Shown one piece after another: positions 54,190 through 62,765 of a DNA stretch of 64,000 nt (position 1 is the stretch's first letter; each line of letters opens with the position of its first letter). A program made the position numbers and the translations under genes. The notes under the pieces are model-generated. The model made no database searches. It saw only the letters and a program-made list of their open reading frames with translations, and had not been told where the DNA came from. Source of the DNA: Microvirga makkahensis (GTDB taxonomy: Bacteria > Pseudomonadota > Alphaproteobacteria > Rhizobiales > Beijerinckiaceae). The DNA lies in assembly GCF_009830105.1 (NCBI RefSeq), contig NZ_WURB01000019.1, positions 1 to 64,000 of the forward strand, given 5' to 3'.

Positions 54190-54217
54190 AATGCCCGGTC
54201 GGAGGCCGGGCATTTTG
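54190..54217 (+). terminator. rho-independent terminator of the gcv operon
   Basis: AATGCCCGG-TCGGAGG-CCGGGCATT (arms 54190-54198 and 54206-54214) followed by TT, 19 bp after the gcvPB stop. Confidence 0.75.
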
Positions 54218-54231
54218 TTGGCTCGAATCGC

Positions 54232-54362
54232 CATCCCGGGGCTGCGCAGCAGAACCCGGGACAGCCACCTCGTCATGGCCGGGCTTGATCTGGCCGTGTC
54301 CACGACTTGAGCAGCACTGTGCGTCAGAGGCGTGGATCCCCGGCGCAAGGCCGGGAATGACG
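54232..54362. repeat. dispersed bipartite palindromic repeat, degenerate long copy
   Basis: Contains CATCCCGGGGCTGCGCAGCAG then AACCCGGGACAGCC, then an ATGGCC...GGCC-type box (54275-54300), and ends with GATCCCCGGCGCAAGGCCGGGAATGACG. It lies between the gcv terminator and the HAD phosphatase gene. Confidence 0.5.
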
Positions 54363-54402
54363 ATGGAGGACGGCTGTCGGTTTGTGCGAGACTCCGGTGC
54401 GG

Positions 54403-55053
54403 CTATGCGAATGCCCGCACCGTTGCGGATAGGTCTGCCATCCGCGCAATCACGACCGACGCGCCCGCCTGCCGCAGCTTCTCGGCATGATCGGGCCCGC
54501 AATGCCCGCCGCCTGTGAACCCGATGACGCGCATTCCTGCGGACAGCGCGCCCTGAACGCCTGCGGGCGAGTCCTCGATGACGAGGCAGTTTCGGGGGGA
54601 TGTCCCCATCTGCTCGGCCGCGAAGAGGAACAGATCCGGGGCAGGCTTTCCGCGTGCGACCTGCGTGGCGCTGAAGACGTTCTCGAAGAGGTTGGCCAGG
54701 TCCGTCACGCGTAAGGAAAGGGCGATCCGTTCCGGGGCCGAGGACGAAGCGACGCAGCGCGGATGGGGCAGGGAGCGGATGGCCTCGCTCACGCCTGCGA
54801 TCGGCTTCAGGTCCGTCTCGAATTTCGTGAAGAGGGCGCCGTTGATTCGCTCGGCGAAATCGGCAGGCAGTGCACAGCCATGGTCTGCTTCGATGCGGGC
54901 AATCATGTCCCTCATGCTCTTGCCGACGAATTGGCGCGCGATGTCCTGCGGCGTGTAGGGCAGGCCGAGAGCGGTGAGAATCTCGGCGTCGACCTGGCAG
55001 GCGAGAGGCTCGGAATCGACCAGGACACCGTCGCAGTCGAAGATCAGCAGCAT
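54403..55053 (-). CDS. HAD-superfamily phosphatase
   Basis: A 216-aa hydrolase. Motif I is FDCDGVLVDSE (catalytic Asp pair near residue 6), motif II SSSAPERIAL, motif III GKPAPDLFLF, and motif IV IEDSPAGVQGALSAG. It belongs to the phosphoglucomutase/phosphoglycolate-like subgroup I. I chose the ATG at 55053 because GGAG lies 6 bases upstream; a TTG at 55068 is in frame. The substrate is not predictable. Downstream of the atpF terminator on the same strand. Confidence 0.92.
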   Translation of the reverse strand: MLLIFDCDGVLVDSEPLACQVDAEILTALGLPYTPQDIARQFVGKSMRDMIARIEADHGCALPADFAERINGALFTKFETDLKPIAGVSEAIRSLPHPRCVASSSAPERIALSLRVTDLANLFENVFSATQVARGKPAPDLFLFAAEQMGTSPRNCLVIEDSPAGVQGALSAGMRVIGFTGGGHCGPDHAEKLRQAGASVVIARMADLSATVRAFA

Positions 55054-55066
55054 TGGATTCTCCAGC

Positions 55067-55097
55067 AAAAAGGCCGCCTTTTGGGGGCGGCCTTTGT
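55067..55097 (-). terminator. rho-independent terminator of the atp gene cluster
   Basis: AAAGGCCGCC-N7-GGCGGCCTTT, perfect 10-bp arms (55069-55078 and 55086-55095), followed on the minus strand by a run of T (TTTTTGC). It lies 25 bp after the atpF stop. Confidence 0.85.
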
Positions 55098-55121
55098 GTA
55101 TCGGCGTCGACGGCGAGAGGC

Positions 55122-55616
55122 CTATTGCAGCTTCGTGCGCACGTCGTTCAGGCCCTGAGTCACCAGAGACGTGGCGGTGCTCCCGGTGATCTCCTGGCGC
55201 AGGATGCGCTCGGAGGCCGTGACGGCGGCATCGATGGCGGCGGCGCGAACCTCCGCGGAGGCCTGGGCTTCGGCTTGGGCGATCTTCGCCTCGGCGGAAG
55301 CGGTGCGGCGCGTCACGAAATCGGCCATCTTCTCCTGAGCCTCGCTCGCCAGTCGCTCGGCCTCTTCCCTGGCCGCGGAGACGATGTCCGCTGCCTCGCG
55401 TTCGGCCGCGGCGCGCTTGGTCTCGAACTCCTTCAGAAGCTTCTCGGCGTCCTGGCGCAGACGCTTGGCTTCCGCGAGCTCGTCGGCGATGCGCTTGCCG
55501 CGGGAATCGAGCTGATTCATGACATTGCCGGGAACGCCGTAATAGTAAAGCAGCCCGATGAAGATGAGTAAGGCGACGGCGACCCAGAAGGTGGGATTGC
55601 CCAGAAGCGCGGACAT
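55122..55616 (-). CDS. atpF: F0F1 ATP synthase subunit b
   Basis: A 164-aa protein: one N-terminal membrane helix (FWVAVALLIFIGLLYYYG, residues 10-28) followed by a long coiled coil (KRIADELAEAKRLRQDAEKL and similar heptads to about 150). It forms half of the peripheral stalk with b'. The ATG at 55616 lies 10 bp after the b' stop. Followed by a strong terminator. Confidence 0.95.
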   Translation of the reverse strand: MSALLGNPTFWVAVALLIFIGLLYYYGVPGNVMNQLDSRGKRIADELAEAKRLRQDAEKLLKEFETKRAAAEREAADIVSAAREEAERLASEAQEKMADFVTRRTASAEAKIAQAEAQASAEVRAAAIDAAVTASERILRQEITGSTATSLVTQGLNDVRTKLQ

Positions 55617-55626
55617 GGGGCTCTCC

Positions 55627-56178
55627 TTACGCCTTAGCTTGTTCGAGTGCGGCTTCGACGACCTGCGGGGCAGGGGCCTTGCCGGTGAGCCGCTCGACGA
55701 TCGCCGTCGCCGTTTCGGCGGCAATGCCGCGAACATGGCTCATGGCTTCCGTCTTCTTCGCGGAGATGGCCGCTTCGGATTCGGCCAGACGCTTGTTGAG
55801 ATCCGCTTCCAGAGCCTTGCGCTTGGCATCGCTCTCGGCGGCGAGCTTGGCGCGGGTTTCCTGGGCGAGGGCCTGAGCGCGGCCCTTGGCCTCGGCCAGA
55901 GCCTTCTCATAGGCGACGCCAGCCTCTTCCGCGCGGGTCTTCATGGCGGCGGCTTCGTCGAGGTCCTTCGCGATCAGCGCGCGGCGGTTCTCGATGATGC
56001 CGGAAAGGCGCGGCAGAACGAGCTTCGAGAGAAGCGTGTAGAGCAGCGCGAAAGTGATCGCGAGCCAGATGATCTGACCGGCGAAGGTTTCCGTCGCGAA
56101 GGGCGGGAAGGCGGCATCTGCGGCATGGGCGCCGCCGTGTGCTTCCGTACCAGCCTGGGTGGTCTGAGCCTGAGCCAT
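55627..56178 (-). CDS. F0F1 ATP synthase subunit b'
   Basis: A 183-aa second b-type subunit, typical of alphaproteobacteria and cyanobacteria. Residues 1-30 are Ala/Gly/His-rich, and a membrane helix follows (IIWLAITFALLYTLLSK, about 36-53). The rest is a coiled coil with EAKGRAQALAQETRAKLAAE and similar. It pairs with b in the stalk. Start at the ATG 56178, after a 105-bp spacer from atpE. Confidence 0.93.
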   Translation of the reverse strand: MAQAQTTQAGTEAHGGAHAADAAFPPFATETFAGQIIWLAITFALLYTLLSKLVLPRLSGIIENRRALIAKDLDEAAAMKTRAEEAGVAYEKALAEAKGRAQALAQETRAKLAAESDAKRKALEADLNKRLAESEAAISAKKTEAMSHVRGIAAETATAIVERLTGKAPAPQVVEAALEQAKA

Positions 56179-56234
56179 GGATATGGTCCTGGAATGTGGA
56201 AATGACGGCGGGTCTGCCGCCGTCACTGTCTCAA

Positions 56235-56260
56235 GCAAGGCGCCGCGTCGAGCGCCTTGC
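56235..56260 (-). other. hairpin between atpE and the b' gene
   Basis: GCAAGGCGC-CGCGTCGA-GCGCCTTGC, perfect 9-bp arms (56235-56243 and 56252-56260), 24 bp after the atpE stop. On the minus strand only a weak T-rich tail follows (TTGAGACAG). Likely an mRNA-stabilising or partial-termination hairpin that raises subunit c expression relative to b'/b, since the c-ring needs many copies. Confidence 0.5.
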
Positions 56261-56283
56261 TCTCCCGATCACCACAGAATGGA

Positions 56284-56508
56284 TTAGGTGAACAGCAGGA
56301 GGAGGGCGACGACGAGGCAGAAGATGCCGAGACCTTCCGCGAGCGCCGCACCGATGAACGCGCGGGCGAACTGGCTGTCGGCGGCCGAGGGGTTACGCAG
56401 AGCGCCGGAGAGGAAGTTGCCGAAGATGTTGCCGACGCCGAGAGCGGCGAGACCCATGCCGAAGCAGGCCAGGCCTGCGCCGAGGAACTTGAAAGCGATA
56501 GGATCCAT
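56284..56508 (-). CDS. atpE: F0F1 ATP synthase subunit c
   Basis: A 74-aa proteolipid with two membrane helices. The polar loop RNPSAADSQ lies between them and the ion-binding Glu58 is in [14 protein letters not shown]. It is the ring that rotates with proton flow. Full length. The stop is 24 bp from a hairpin. Confidence 0.97.
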   Translation of the reverse strand: MDPIAFKFLGAGLACFGMGLAALGVGNIFGNFLSGALRNPSAADSQFARAFIGAALAEGLGIFCLVVALLLLFT

Positions 56509-56564
56509 CGTGTGATCTCCTAGGGGTGATGATCGGGAGAGGAGGGAAGGGACGACGCCGAGCC

Positions 56565-57293
56565 TTAGTGTCCCGGATGCAGGGCGTCGTTGAGGTAGAT
56601 GCAGGTCAACACCGTGAAGACGTAGGCCTGCAGGGCGGCGACGAGGAACTCGAGCGCCGTAAGACCAACCGCCATGAGAAGCGGAAGGGGGGAGAGGAGC
56701 GCGATGCCGATGCCGGCGGTGCCAAGCGACACCACGAAACCGCCGAAGACCTTGAGGGCGATGTGCCCGGCCAGCATGTTCGCGAAAAGACGCAGGGAAA
56801 GGGAGATCGGACGAGACAGGAAGGAAATGATCTCGATCACGGTGATGAACGGCAGAAGCCAGCCCGGCACGCCCGAGGGCGTGAAGAGGTGCAGGAAGTG
56901 CACGCCGTGGGCGACGAAGCCGTAGATGATGACAGTGCCGATCACCAGAAGGGCAAGGGCGAAGGTCACGACGATCTGGCTGGTGACAGTGAAGAAGCCC
57001 GGAATCATACCCAGGAGATTCGCCGTCAGTACGAACATGAAGAGGGAGAACACGAAGGGGAAGAACTTCATGCCTTCCCGGCCCGTCGTATCGGTCAGCG
57101 TGTTGGCCACGAAATCGTGCAGGATCTCGGCCACCGACTGGGCGCGTCCGGGAACGAGAGCCTTCTTGCGCGTGGCGTAGAGCAATCCGCCGACGATGAC
57201 GGCGGCAGCGCCGATCATGAACAGCGATGAATTGGTGAAATTGATGACCGGAATAATGGGCTTGACCTGGAATTGCTCGATCGGGCTCGCCAT
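56565..57293 (-). CDS. atpB: F0F1 ATP synthase subunit a
   Basis: A 242-aa protein with five to six membrane segments. The essential Arg is in [20 protein letters not shown], and [19 protein letters not shown] and [15 protein letters not shown] are typical. It forms the proton half-channels. The ATG at 57293 is 62 bp after atpI. Confidence 0.96.
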   Translation of the reverse strand: MASPIEQFQVKPIIPVINFTNSSLFMIGAAAVIVGGLLYATRKKALVPGRAQSVAEILHDFVANTLTDTTGREGMKFFPFVFSLFMFVLTANLLGMIPGFFTVTSQIVVTFALALLVIGTVIIYGFVAHGVHFLHLFTPSGVPGWLLPFITVIEIISFLSRPISLSLRLFANMLAGHIALKVFGGFVVSLGTAGIGIALLSPLPLLMAVGLTALEFLVAALQAYVFTVLTCIYLNDALHPGH

Positions 57294-57355
57294 GATCCGC
57301 TCTCAAATCCTGCTGTTGCGCTGCTGTTTAATAAAGATGTCGAAACCGCGGCTTC

Positions 57356-57727
57356 TCACTTCTTGTCGTCATACCTGGCCGACTTGACCATGCCTGCCGC
57401 TCGAAGAAGGTTGAGCATGCCGGCGCAGAAGCCGAGGATGAGACAAATTATGAGACCCCAAGGCGAAACGCCGAACAGGCGGTCGACAAGCCAACCCACC
57501 ACGCCGCCGGCGATGACCCCTGAGACAAATTCGGCCGAGAGCCTGAAGGCCTGACCGATTGCATGGGGATCCGACTTCGGACGTTCGCGAGGTTCGGCCT
57601 CCGCCCGCTGCACGGATGCTTGTGAGATCCGGGCATCGAGAGATTTCAGCCTCGCCGACAGGTCAGCATCATCGGTACCGTTCGGTTTCCGCTCATTTTC
57701 ATCGCTCCGCTTGGTAGGGTCCGCCAT
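57356..57727 (-). CDS. atpI: ATP synthase protein I (AtpI-like)
   Basis: A 123-aa protein. A charged N-terminus (KRSDENERKPNGTDDADLSA) is followed by two membrane segments at about residues 67-85 (FVSGVIAGGVVGWLVDRLFG) and 90-108 (WGLIICLILGFCAGMLNLLR). It is the alphaproteobacterial AtpI/AtpZ type and assists assembly of the c-ring. First gene of atpI-B-E-b'-b. AGGAGA lies about 8 bases before the ATG. Confidence 0.92.
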   Translation of the reverse strand: MADPTKRSDENERKPNGTDDADLSARLKSLDARISQASVQRAEAEPRERPKSDPHAIGQAFRLSAEFVSGVIAGGVVGWLVDRLFGVSPWGLIICLILGFCAGMLNLLRAAGMVKSARYDDKK

Positions 57728-57789
57728 TGCGATCTCCTGAAAGCGTTGCGGGAAAATGCTTGGGAAGCCTGGCCCCGAAAGCCGGGCGC

Positions 57790-57818
57790 AACATATGGGC
57801 GGGGGTCCCCCCTGTCAA
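57790..57818 (-). promoter_or_regulatory. promoter of the atp operon
   Basis: On the minus strand TTGACA (57818-57813), 17-base spacer, TATGTT (57795-57790). The start would be near 57783, leaving a 55-base leader to the atpI ATG. The spacer contains GGGGG-T-CCCCC, a perfect GC dyad that could be a regulator site or a structural oddity. Confidence 0.65.
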
Positions 57819-57932
57819 GGACCGTCTGAAAACATCTAAATGATTGATATGTCTCGTATAAGGCCGTTTTCGCCGTAGGTCGGCCCGAAAGCGCACACGT
57901 TTTTGAGGCTGAACGAAGGCGGCCTGAAAGCC

Positions 57933-60900
57933 TTAGGCTACCTCAAGAATGCGCTCGGCGCTCTGCAGGTCGACCGACACGAGCTGCGATACACCCCTTT
58001 CGGCCATGGTGACGCCGAAGAGGCGGTCCATGCGGGCCATGGTGATCGGGTTGTGGGTGATGACCACGAAACGGGTTTCGGTCTGCCTCGCCATCTCCTC
58101 GAGGAGATCGCAGTAGCGCTCCACATTCGCGTCGTCGAGAGGGGCGTCCACCTCGTCCAGCACGCAGATCGGGGAGGGATTCGTGAGGAACACCGCGAAA
58201 ATGAGCGCGGTGGCCGTGAGCGCCTGCTCGCCGCCCGAGAGAAGGGTCATGCTCTGGGGCTTCTTGCCCGGCGGGCGGGCGAGAATCTCGAGGCCCGCCT
58301 CGAGCGGATCGTCCGAATCAACAAGGGTCAGCTCCGCCGTGCCGCCGCCGAAGAGGGTGGTGAAGAGGCGCTTGAAATGGGCATTCACCACGTCGAAGGC
58401 GGCGAGCAGGCGCTCGCGGCCCTCGCGGTTGAGGCTGCCGATGGCCTGACGCAGGCGCTTGATGGCCTCGACGAGGTCATCCCGCTCCGTGGCGATGCCG
58501 GTGTACTTGGCCTCCAGCTCGGCCAGTTCCTCGTCGGCGCGGAGGTTCACGGCGCCGAGGCGCTCGCGGTCCGCCTTTAGGGCGTGGAGCTTCGATTCGA
58601 TCTGAGCGTGGGAGGGCAGCTCGGTCACGTCCTTGAGACCCGCCATTTCGATGAGGCCGGCCGGAGTGGTTTCGAGATTTTCCGCGATGTTGCGGGTGAT
58701 CTCGGCCAGACGCTGCACGGCGGCCTCGTGGCGTGCCTGGGAGCCGGCGCGCGCCTCGCGGGCGGCGGCGAGCGCTTCCAGAGCCGCACGGGCGGCGCGG
58801 TCGGTCTCGGCGAGGCTGGTTTCCGCATCGGCGAGCCGGTCCGCGGCCTCCCTGCGCCTGGCCTCCGCCTGCTCGACCTCGCCGATGAGGGCGCGGCGGC
58901 GCTGCAGATAGGTGTCGGGAGCCTCCAGCAGGCGCTCGTGCTCGTCCCGGGCGCGCTCCAGGCGCTCGCTCAGGTCCTCATGGGCCTTGGCGGCGCGGGC
59001 GGCGCGCTCGGTCCAGAGGCGGATATCGGCAGCGATGGAATCCTGACGGCGGCGGCGAAGCTCGGCTTCGTGAAGCAGGGATTGCAGGGCGGCGCGAGCT
59101 TCGGAGGCGGCGGCCCGGCGCTCGGCGACGCGGGTGCGCTCTTCGAGCAACCGGCTTTCGAGATCGGGGGCGGGAGCCAGCTCCTGCAGCGCGCCTTCGG
59201 CGTCCTGCACGCGCTCCAAGGCTTCCGCCTCGCTCTCGGAGAGGCGCGCGAGGCCTTCCTGCAGGGCGGAGCGACGCTGGCCGAGCTCGGCTTCCTTGCG
59301 TTCCGCGGCGGAGAGGCGGGTGCGGGCGGCGTCGAGAGCCTGGCGGGCCTGGCGGGCGGTCTCGATGGCCTGCATCTCGCGGGAGGCGGCCCGACGCACG
59401 GCTTCGAGTGCGGCTTCGGCCTGGTGGCGCAGCTCTTCGGCCTGTTCGCGGGCTTCAGCGGCTTCACGCTCCAGATCGCCCAAGCGATTCTTCTCGGCCA
59501 GACGGCGGGCCGCCGGGGAAGGGGCCTCCGCCGCCGTGGTGAAACCGTCCCAGCGCCACAGATCGCCTTCCTGGGAGACGAGACGCTGGCCGGGTTTCAG
59601 CAGGCTGCGCAGGCGCAGGCCGTCGGCCCTGCTCACCACGCCGATCTGGCGAAGACGGCGCTGCAGCTCCACCGGAGCCCTGGCGAGGTCCGCGAGCGAG
59701 CGCACGCCCTCGGGCAGGAGGGGATCGCCGTCGCCTGCGCCGGTCATCTCCCAATGGTGCGGAGCGGACGGGTTGGTCGACGCTTCGAGATCGTCGCCGA
59801 GGGCTGCCCCGAGAGCCGTCTCGTAGCCCTTCTCGACGGTGATCTGGTCGAGGGCCGGGGGCCAGAGGTCGCCGGTGGCGGAGGTGACGAGCTTGGCGAG
59901 CGTCAGCGCCTCCGTTTCCAGGCGCTGGGCCTTGCGCTCGGCCTCGTTGAGGGGCTGGCGCAGGCGGTGTTCCGCCTCGCGGGCATGGCTGAGCGCCTCG
60001 CGGGCCTCGATCACGGCCTCCTCGGCGCCCTGAGCCGCTTCCTCGGCGATCGCCGCTTCCTCGCGCAGGTCGTCGACCGGCAGACTGCCCTCGTGGGAGG
60101 CGGACAGGGCCTCGATGTCGCGCTCCAGACGCTCCTTCTCCGAGCGGAAGCGCGTGGCGCGCTCCATCTCCTCGCGCACGGCGCGCTCGAGGGCGGCGCG
60201 GCGGGCATTGAGGTCCGAGGTCTGGGCCTGAAGGGCGCTCAGGCTCGCTTCGGCCTCCGCGAGGGCGGCTTCGGCCGCCTGGAGGCGCTCTTCGTTCTCG
60301 GTACGGGCGTCATCGGCTCCGCCGGTGGTCTGGGCGATTTCGGCGGCTTCGGCCTGCAGGCGCTCGATGGTGGCTTCCGCGTCGGCGCGTTGGGCGGCCT
60401 CGCGGGCAATATCCCGGTTCAGGTCGCCGATATGGCGCTCCAGCTCGACCACGCGCTCCTTGGAGCGACGCTCCTCCGATTCGAGCTCGTTGCGGGCATG
60501 GGTCAGACGCTGCAGGGCCGCGGCCGCCTCGGCCTCGGCCTGGCGCAGGGCGGGGATCCCGTGGGCCGCTACCGCCTGGGCGGTGGCGGCTCGGGTCTGC
60601 TCCTCGGTGAGATCGGCGACGGCCTTGAGGTCCTCGGCCACCTGTTTCTCGGCGGCGGCGGCCTGCTCCCGCGCTTCGGCATAGCTGATCGCGTACATCA
60701 GCGCTTCGAGGCGGCGGATCTCCGACGAAAGGTTCTTGTAGCGGGAAGCCTGCCGGCCCTGGCGCTTGAGGCTCTCGATCTGGCTCTCCAGTTCCCGGAT
60801 CACGTCTTCGACACGCACGAGGTTGTCCTCGGCGGCCTTGAGACGCAACTCAGCCTCGTGGCGGCGGGCGTGGAGGCCCGCGATCCCCGCGGCGTCCTCC

Positions 60901-61391
60901 AGGATGCGGCGGCGGGCCTGGGGCTTGGCGGAGATGATCTCGCTGATCTGGCCCTGGCGGACGAGGGCGGGCGAGCGCGCCCCGGTGGCGGCGTCCGCGA
61001 ACAGGATCTGCACGTCGCGGGCGCGCACCTCCTTGCCGTTCACCCGGTATGTCGAGCCTTCCTCGCGCTCGATCTTGCGCGAAATCTCGAGAACGTCCGT
61101 ATCGTTGAAGGCGGCCGGGGCCGTGCGCTCCGCATTGTCGATGGTGAGCATCACCTCGGCCCAGTTGCGGGCCGGTCGATTGCCGGAGCCGGAGAAGATG
61201 ACGTCGTCCATTCCCGTGGCGCGCATGTTCTTGTGGGAGTTCTCTCCCATCACCCAGCGCAGGGCTTCCACGAGGTTGGATTTGCCGCAGCCGTTCGGCC
61301 CGACCACGCCGGTCAGGCCCGGCTCGATCAGGAAATCGGTCGGTTCGACGAAGGTCTTGAACCCTGCGATGCGAAGGCGCGTCAGCTTCAT
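57933..61391 (-). CDS. smc: chromosome segregation protein SMC
   Basis: An 1152-aa ATPase. Walker A GPNGCGKSNL is at residues 31-40; the signature LLSGGEQALTA and Walker B PICVLDEVDAPLDD are at the C-terminus, near residue 1050-1090. Two long coiled coils (Ala/Arg/Glu-rich, about 170-500 and 650-1000) flank a hinge around 510-640 (DQITVEKGYETALGAALGDD). It organises chromosomes with ScpA/ScpB, which are not in the window. It lies 45 bp after dsbA on the same strand. Confidence 0.97.
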   Translation of the reverse strand: MKLTRLRIAGFKTFVEPTDFLIEPGLTGVVGPNGCGKSNLVEALRWVMGENSHKNMRATGMDDVIFSGSGNRPARNWAEVMLTIDNAERTAPAAFNDTDVLEISRKIEREEGSTYRVNGKEVRARDVQILFADAATGARSPALVRQGQISEIISAKPQARRRILEDAAGIAGLHARRHEAELRLKAAEDNLVRVEDVIRELESQIESLKRQGRQASRYKNLSSEIRRLEALMYAISYAEAREQAAAAEKQVAEDLKAVADLTEEQTRAATAQAVAAHGIPALRQAEAEAAAALQRLTHARNELESEERRSKERVVELERHIGDLNRDIAREAAQRADAEATIERLQAEAAEIAQTTGGADDARTENEERLQAAEAALAEAEASLSALQAQTSDLNARRAALERAVREEMERATRFRSEKERLERDIEALSASHEGSLPVDDLREEAAIAEEAAQGAEEAVIEAREALSHAREAEHRLRQPLNEAERKAQRLETEALTLAKLVTSATGDLWPPALDQITVEKGYETALGAALGDDLEASTNPSAPHHWEMTGAGDGDPLLPEGVRSLADLARAPVELQRRLRQIGVVSRADGLRLRSLLKPGQRLVSQEGDLWRWDGFTTAAEAPSPAARRLAEKNRLGDLEREAAEAREQAEELRHQAEAALEAVRRAASREMQAIETARQARQALDAARTRLSAAERKEAELGQRRSALQEGLARLSESEAEALERVQDAEGALQELAPAPDLESRLLEERTRVAERRAAASEARAALQSLLHEAELRRRRQDSIAADIRLWTERAARAAKAHEDLSERLERARDEHERLLEAPDTYLQRRRALIGEVEQAEARRREAADRLADAETSLAETDRAARAALEALAAAREARAGSQARHEAAVQRLAEITRNIAENLETTPAGLIEMAGLKDVTELPSHAQIESKLHALKADRERLGAVNLRADEELAELEAKYTGIATERDDLVEAIKRLRQAIGSLNREGRERLLAAFDVVNAHFKRLFTTLFGGGTAELTLVDSDDPLEAGLEILARPPGKKPQSMTLLSGGEQALTATALIFAVFLTNPSPICVLDEVDAPLDDANVERYCDLLEEMARQTETRFVVITHNPITMARMDRLFGVTMAERGVSQLVSVDLQSAERILEVA

Positions 61392-61436
61392 GGACGCGCC
61401 TTCCCGACCGGCCCCTGGGGGGCCGGTTTCAGGGGC

Positions 61437-62075
61437 TTACTCGCCCAGAAGAGGCTTGATGACCTTTTCAATCTCATCGATCGAGAGGCTTCCCGGATGA
61501 CGCTGACCATTGATGAAGAAAGTCGGGGTGGAGTCCACATTGAACTGTTCCATAGCCCGGTTCTTCACCGCGTTGACTGCGTCATAAAGTTTCTGGTCCT
61601 TGAGGCAAGCATCAAATTTTTCCTGTGAAAAACCCGCCTGCCTCATGAACTGGCGGAGCGCATCCAGGGGCTTGTCCACAAAAGCCCAGTTCTTCTGCTG
61701 CTCGAAGAGCATGTCCGTTATCGGATAATATTTGTCGTTCCCGTCGCAGCGGGCGAGCATGAAGCCGGCCGTCGCCAGAGGGTCGAGAGGGAATTCGCGC
61801 AGGATGAACCGGACCTTCCCCGTGTCGACGTAGCGCTTCTTGAGCTCAGGCCAGGTGGTGGCGTGGAAATTGGCGCAGTGGGAGCAGGTGAGGGACGCGT
61901 ATTCGATGATCGTCACCTTGGCGTTGTCCGGGCCCAAAGCCACGTCCCCGAGGGGACCCTCGACGGCGAGGTCCTGAACGGTCACGTTCTGCGCCAGGGC
62001 GGGGAAGCTCGTGACGAGCGTGGCGGTAAGGGCTGCGGTCCCGAGAAGCTGAAGCGTCTGACGCCGGGTGATCAT
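61437..62075 (-). CDS. DsbA-family thiol:disulfide oxidoreductase
   Basis: A 212-aa protein from the ATG at 62075. The N-terminus MITRRQTLQLLGTAALTATL has a twin-arginine-like motif and a hydrophobic stretch, so it is exported, possibly by Tat. The thioredoxin-fold active site is CSHC (Cys64, Cys67) in SLTCSHCANFHATTW, and STPTFFINGQRHPG includes the cis-Pro. It belongs to the DsbA/DsbG-like family common in alphaproteobacteria. It follows the DUF721 gene and precedes smc. Confidence 0.93.
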   Translation of the reverse strand: MITRRQTLQLLGTAALTATLVTSFPALAQNVTVQDLAVEGPLGDVALGPDNAKVTIIEYASLTCSHCANFHATTWPELKKRYVDTGKVRFILREFPLDPLATAGFMLARCDGNDKYYPITDMLFEQQKNWAFVDKPLDALRQFMRQAGFSQEKFDACLKDQKLYDAVNAVKNRAMEQFNVDSTPTFFINGQRHPGSLSIDEIEKVIKPLLGE

Positions 62076-62187
62076 GGGGGAGAACTCCTGAAGAGATGCT
62101 GCTTTGCGGTAAATTGAGACGTTGCCCAAGGCAAGCGCCGCCCATCTCACTCTTTCGTGCGTGAACCGGAGCTGACGACCGCCTTGC

Positions 62188-62721
62188 TCATGACCGCTTG
62201 CTGCCTACGATCGCCCGGCCCAGCCGGTCGAGGGCGGCCTTGAGGCCGTCCTCCGCGATGCCATCGATGGCGGTGTCGACCTTGGTCATCTCCGCCGGGG
62301 TGAGGGGGGGCGCCGGGGGCGGCTTCCTCTCAACCCGCCGCACGGGGCCTTGTTTCAGGACGATCCTGCCGATGCAGCGCCAGCCGTAATAGGTGTTGAC
62401 CCGATCGATGACCGTGGGAGCCATGTGCTGGAGTTCGAGCGCGAAGGCGCTTTCGACCCGGACAACGAGGGTCGCGGGTTCCGGGCGCGCCTCCGGATCC
62501 GCATGGGGAGGCTTTCGCTTCCATTCGATCTTGAGCGGCTGGGTGAAGGCGGCGAGCCTTTCTCCGACGATGTCGGGCCAGGCCATGATCACGTCGGAGG
62601 TCGCAAAGCCTTGCGCCGCCAGGCTCGGGGAGAGACAGACGTCGAGAAACTCGGCAATGGGGCGGGCCAAAGGCCTTGGGCGTTTCACTGGCGCCTCGGT
62701 CGTCTCATGTTGAATGTCCAA
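62188..62721 (-). CDS. DUF721 / DciA-like protein
   Basis: A 177-aa protein. KRPRPLARPIAEFLDVCLSP, ATSDVIMAWPDIVGERLAAF and TLVVRVESAFALELQHMAPT are the DUF721 core (residues about 20-115), the family of the DnaB-helicase loader DciA. ALDRLGRAIVGSKRS closes it. The role in replication is known for other members and inferred here. Divergent from mutY (44 bp between starts). Confidence 0.9.
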   Translation of the reverse strand: MDIQHETTEAPVKRPRPLARPIAEFLDVCLSPSLAAQGFATSDVIMAWPDIVGERLAAFTQPLKIEWKRKPPHADPEARPEPATLVVRVESAFALELQHMAPTVIDRVNTYYGWRCIGRIVLKQGPVRRVERKPPPAPPLTPAEMTKVDTAIDGIAEDGLKAALDRLGRAIVGSKRS

Positions 62722-62765
62722 AAGCCGCGTTGGAATATTCCGTGTAGACCGTTATTCCGAATCTC

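Noticed and set aside
61392..61436. ACCGGCC...GGCCGGT hairpin between smc and dsbA as a terminator
   Set aside because: No T-run on the minus strand, and smc needs to be expressed together with or independently of dsbA; evidence too weak to list.
58584..61628. Frame of 1014 codons antisense to smc and dsbA
   Set aside because: Gly/Leu/Ala-rich antisense shadow of the SMC coiled coils.
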